In this document: piece after piece, positions 5,366 through 7,447 of the stretch
Layout of the letters: each line of letters begins with the position of its first letter
Position numbering within the stretch: position 1 is the stretch's first letter
Assembly: GCA_003221375.1 (NCBI GenBank)
Contig: QHRI01000038.1
Location: 1-7,447, forward strand
Reading direction: 5' to 3'
Source of the DNA: Verrucomicrobiota bacterium
GTDB taxonomy: Bacteria; Verrucomicrobiota; Verrucomicrobiia; Chthoniobacterales; UBA10450
Length of the DNA: 7,447 bases
Notes under the pieces: model-generated
The model's input: only the letters and a program-made list of their open reading frames with translations
Told to the model about the DNA's origin: nothing
Databases searched by the model: none
Program-made: the position numbers and the translations under genes

Positions 5366-7447
5366 TTAAACCAGAAGCTCTCGCGCCGTTGCCAGCGCCT
5401 CCGCGATCTTGCTCGGGTCTTTGCCGGCACCCTGGGCATTCTCCGGGCGGCCGCCGCCTTTGCCGCCAACAATCGGCGCAACCCGCTGAATCAACGTGTT
5501 CGCCTGGAACTTCGCGGTGAGTTCCTTCGGAACCGCAGCAACTAATGCGACGTTGCCATCTTTTGCGCTCGCGAGAAAAATCGGGCCGTTGAATTTCGAC
5601 TTCAATGCATCGGCGACCGCCTGTAACAGCTTGCTGTCACCATCTGGCACTTCAGCGACGCAGAAATCTTCTTCCACATGGGATGCCGCCAGTTCATTGG
5701 CGATTTGAGCCGCCCGGCTTCTCAGTCCCGCGTTGGCCGTCTTGGCACGTTGTTTTTCCCAATCGTGAACTTCACCCTCGACTTTTTCGAGATGCGCCGC
5801 CCGCACGTTGACCTGCTGCACCATTTCAGAAGTTGTCGCGTCGCTCTGAAAAGCAGGCAGTGGCGCAATATCGGGTTTCTTCCGTGCCACGGTTTCAAAC
5901 TTTTCCTGCTGACGCGCCGCTTCATGTTTCGCCCACGAACGCGCCGCTTCACCGGCAACGGCTTCGATCCGCCGAATTCCAGCTGCGATCGCCTCTTCCT
6001 TTACAATCCGAAACGGCCCTATTTCATCAGTCGATCTCACGTGTGTGCCACCGCACAGCTCCATGGAATAACCATTGAGCGCGCGAGGCGCACCGCCGAT
6101 CTGCAAGACACGAACGGTATCGCCGTATTTCTCTCCGAAGAATTGGATAATGTCAGTTCGCTGCTTCGCTTCTGCATAAGGAATTTCGGTCCACGAAACC
6201 GGCGCGTTCTCCGCGATCTTTTCGTTGACCAACGTTTCTACATCGCGCACTTGCTGCTTGGTAAGTGGCGCGCTTGAAAAATCAAACGTCAGTTTGTCGG
6301 GCCCGACATAACTTCCCTTTTGAGAAGCGTCATGCGAAACCACCTGGTGCAACGCCCAATGCAGCAAGTGTGTCACGGTATGGTGCCCTTGAATGGCGCG
6401 ACGACGATCCGCATCCACCGAGACGCGCACCGCTTCGCCCGGTTCCGGTGCGCGACCTTCGACAAGCGCGGCACGATGAACGAAAACGTCGCCGCGCTTC
6501 TGTGTATCTATCACGCGCAACTGGCCGATCTCCGTTCGGTCGTGCCCAGGCACATGAAGCAATCCACGATCTCCGACTTGTCCGCCCATCTCGGCGTAAA
6601 GCGGGGTTCGATCGAGAACGATATTGAATTCCTCCGGCTTTTTGCTGGGTAGCACAGTTTCGACAACTGATTCGGTTTCCAGAAAGTCGTACCCGAGAAA
6701 TTTTGTTGGCTCGGCTTTGAGTTTGTCTTCCTCGACGCTGATTTTCTCCTTTTTTTGTGCCGCGCGCGCCCGATCACGTTGCTCCTCCATCAATCTCTCA
6801 AATCCGGCAACATCGATGGTGAGGCCCCGTTCCCGCGCCATCAATTCAGTGAGATCAAGTGGAAAGCCTTGTTCATCATACAGACGAAATGCAAACGCTC
6901 CTGAAATTGTAGGCGCGCCGCGCGCGACTTCGCGCTCGAAAAGTTCAATGCCTTTGTCGAGTGTCTTGTTAAAAGCTCCTTCTTCCCGTCGGATTACCTC
7001 TTTGATTGTTTCTTGTTTCGTACAGAGTTCGGGAAAGACGCCGCCCATCGTTTTCGCAACAACCTCGACCAACTTGAAAAAGAACGGTTCGTGGAGGCCT
7101 AACGAGCGTCCATAGCGAACGCCGCGTCGAAGAATGCGGCGCAAGACGTAGCCGCGGCCCTCGTTTGAGGGGATGATTCCATCGGCGATCGCAAACGAAA
7201 GAGCACGGATGTGATCAGCGATAACTCGAAACGCGATGTCGATCTTTTCCTGCGCTGGATCGATTGCAGGGCGGCCGCTCGAGCTACCCTCTTCGACCCG
7301 CAAGCGATGCGCTTGGCCTACAATTGGTAGCGTGCCCCCGTAGTTCTTGCCGCTTAGTTTTTCGAGCTCATCAAAGATGTGGCGAAAGACGTCCGTCTCG
7401 TAATTCGAAATGGTTCCGGAGAAGTCGGTGAGGTTTTTTGTGTTTTG
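5366..7447 (-). CDS. alaS: Alanyl-tRNA synthetase, C-terminal three quarters (start beyond window)
   Basis: AlaS charges tRNA-Ala with alanine and hydrolyses mischarged Ser- or Gly-tRNA-Ala in the cytosol. The frame is open from the right edge to a TAA at 5366-5368, giving 693 visible residues. The first visible residues, with TDFSGTISNYETDVF, lie just after class II motif 3, so the catalytic core is outside the window and roughly 230 residues are missing. Visible parts in order: the helical tRNA-recognition domain (RVIADHIRALSFAIADGIIP, then NEGRGYVLRRILRRGVRYG, visible residues about 74-113); the editing domain with EMGGQVGDRG (286-295), zinc-ligand motif HTVTH (356-360) and CGGTH (C465, H469); a charged linker; and C-Ala with GGKGGGRP (661-668). 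All expected editing-site ligands are present. A TTG at 7301-7303 is internal, not the start. The gene converges with the broken PD40 gene, with 7 bp between stop codons. Confidence 0.97.
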   Translation of the reverse strand, partial: QNTKNLTDFSGTISNYETDVFRHIFDELEKLSGKNYGGTLPIVGQAHRLRVEEGSSSGRPAIDPAQEKIDIAFRVIADHIRALSFAIADGIIPSNEGRGYVLRRILRRGVRYGRSLGLHEPFFFKLVEVVAKTMGGVFPELCTKQETIKEVIRREEGAFNKTLDKGIELFEREVARGAPTISGAFAFRLYDEQGFPLDLTELMARERGLTIDVAGFERLMEEQRDRARAAQKKEKISVEEDKLKAEPTKFLGYDFLETESVVETVLPSKKPEEFNIVLDRTPLYAEMGGQVGDRGLLHVPGHDRTEIGQLRVIDTQKRGDVFVHRAALVEGRAPEPGEAVRVSVDADRRRAIQGHHTVTHLLHWALHQVVSHDASQKGSYVGPDKLTFDFSSAPLTKQQVRDVETLVNEKIAENAPVSWTEIPYAEAKQRTDIIQFFGEKYGDTVRVLQIGGAPRALNGYSMELCGGTHVRSTDEIGPFRIVKEEAIAAGIRRIEAVAGEAARSWAKHEAARQQEKFETVARKKPDIAPLPAFQSDATTSEMVQQVNVRAAHLEKVEGEVHDWEKQRAKTANAGLRSRAAQIANELAASHVEEDFCVAEVPDGDSKLLQAVADALKSKFNGPIFLASAKDGNVALVAAVPKELTAKFQANTLIQRVAPIVGGKGGGRPENAQGAGKDPSKIAEALATARELLV

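Noticed and set aside
5678..6277. 199-residue plus-strand open frame opposite alaS
   Set aside because: It lies wholly inside the strongly supported alaS coding region on the other strand and its translation shows no family motifs; it is a shadow frame.
6624..7115. 163-residue plus-strand open frame opposite alaS
   Set aside because: It is antisense to conserved AlaS sequence, Ser/Arg-rich, and has no recognisable domain.

Overview
The window is ordinary bacterial chromosome: dense coding, moderate-to-high GC as judged by eye, and no RNA genes, insertion sequences, CRISPR arrays or phage genes that I can see. A DUF5069 protein, a zinc-ribbon DUF3667 membrane protein, tandem secreted PD40 propellers and a bacterial alanyl-tRNA synthetase together suggest a Verrucomicrobiota genome, possibly a soil Chthoniobacterales/Udaeobacter-like lineage. 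That assignment is inference from gene content recalled from memory, not from a search.

Layout, left to right. (1) 2-409 (+) is the 3' part of a DUF5069 gene, cut by the window edge. (2) 551-2173 (-) is a complete APC-superfamily (CAT-type) amino acid permease, convergent with the DUF5069 gene. (3) A 146-bp divergent intergenic region (2174-2319) separates the permease from a plus-strand cluster. (4) That cluster is a DUF3667-type zinc-ribbon membrane protein (2320-3621) with an unusual array of about six 17-residue repeats, then an exported TolB/PD40 propeller protein (3618-4511) that overlaps it by 4 bp, then a second, paralogous PD40 gene (4520-5358). The second copy is broken by a deletion of about 55 nt and a frameshift. 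(5) 5366-7447 (-) is alaS, convergent with the cluster at a distance of only 7 bp and running off the right edge. The visible part covers everything after the class II aminoacylation core: the helical tRNA-recognition domain, the editing domain and C-Ala.

The permease and alaS are housekeeping functions. The most interesting part is 2320-5358. There a membrane protein with a cytosolic-type zinc ribbon and a long charged repeat helix is translationally coupled to a secreted six-bladed-propeller-like protein. The propeller gene was duplicated in tandem and the second copy is decaying. This looks like a small, uncharacterised envelope module; its function cannot be deduced from sequence alone.
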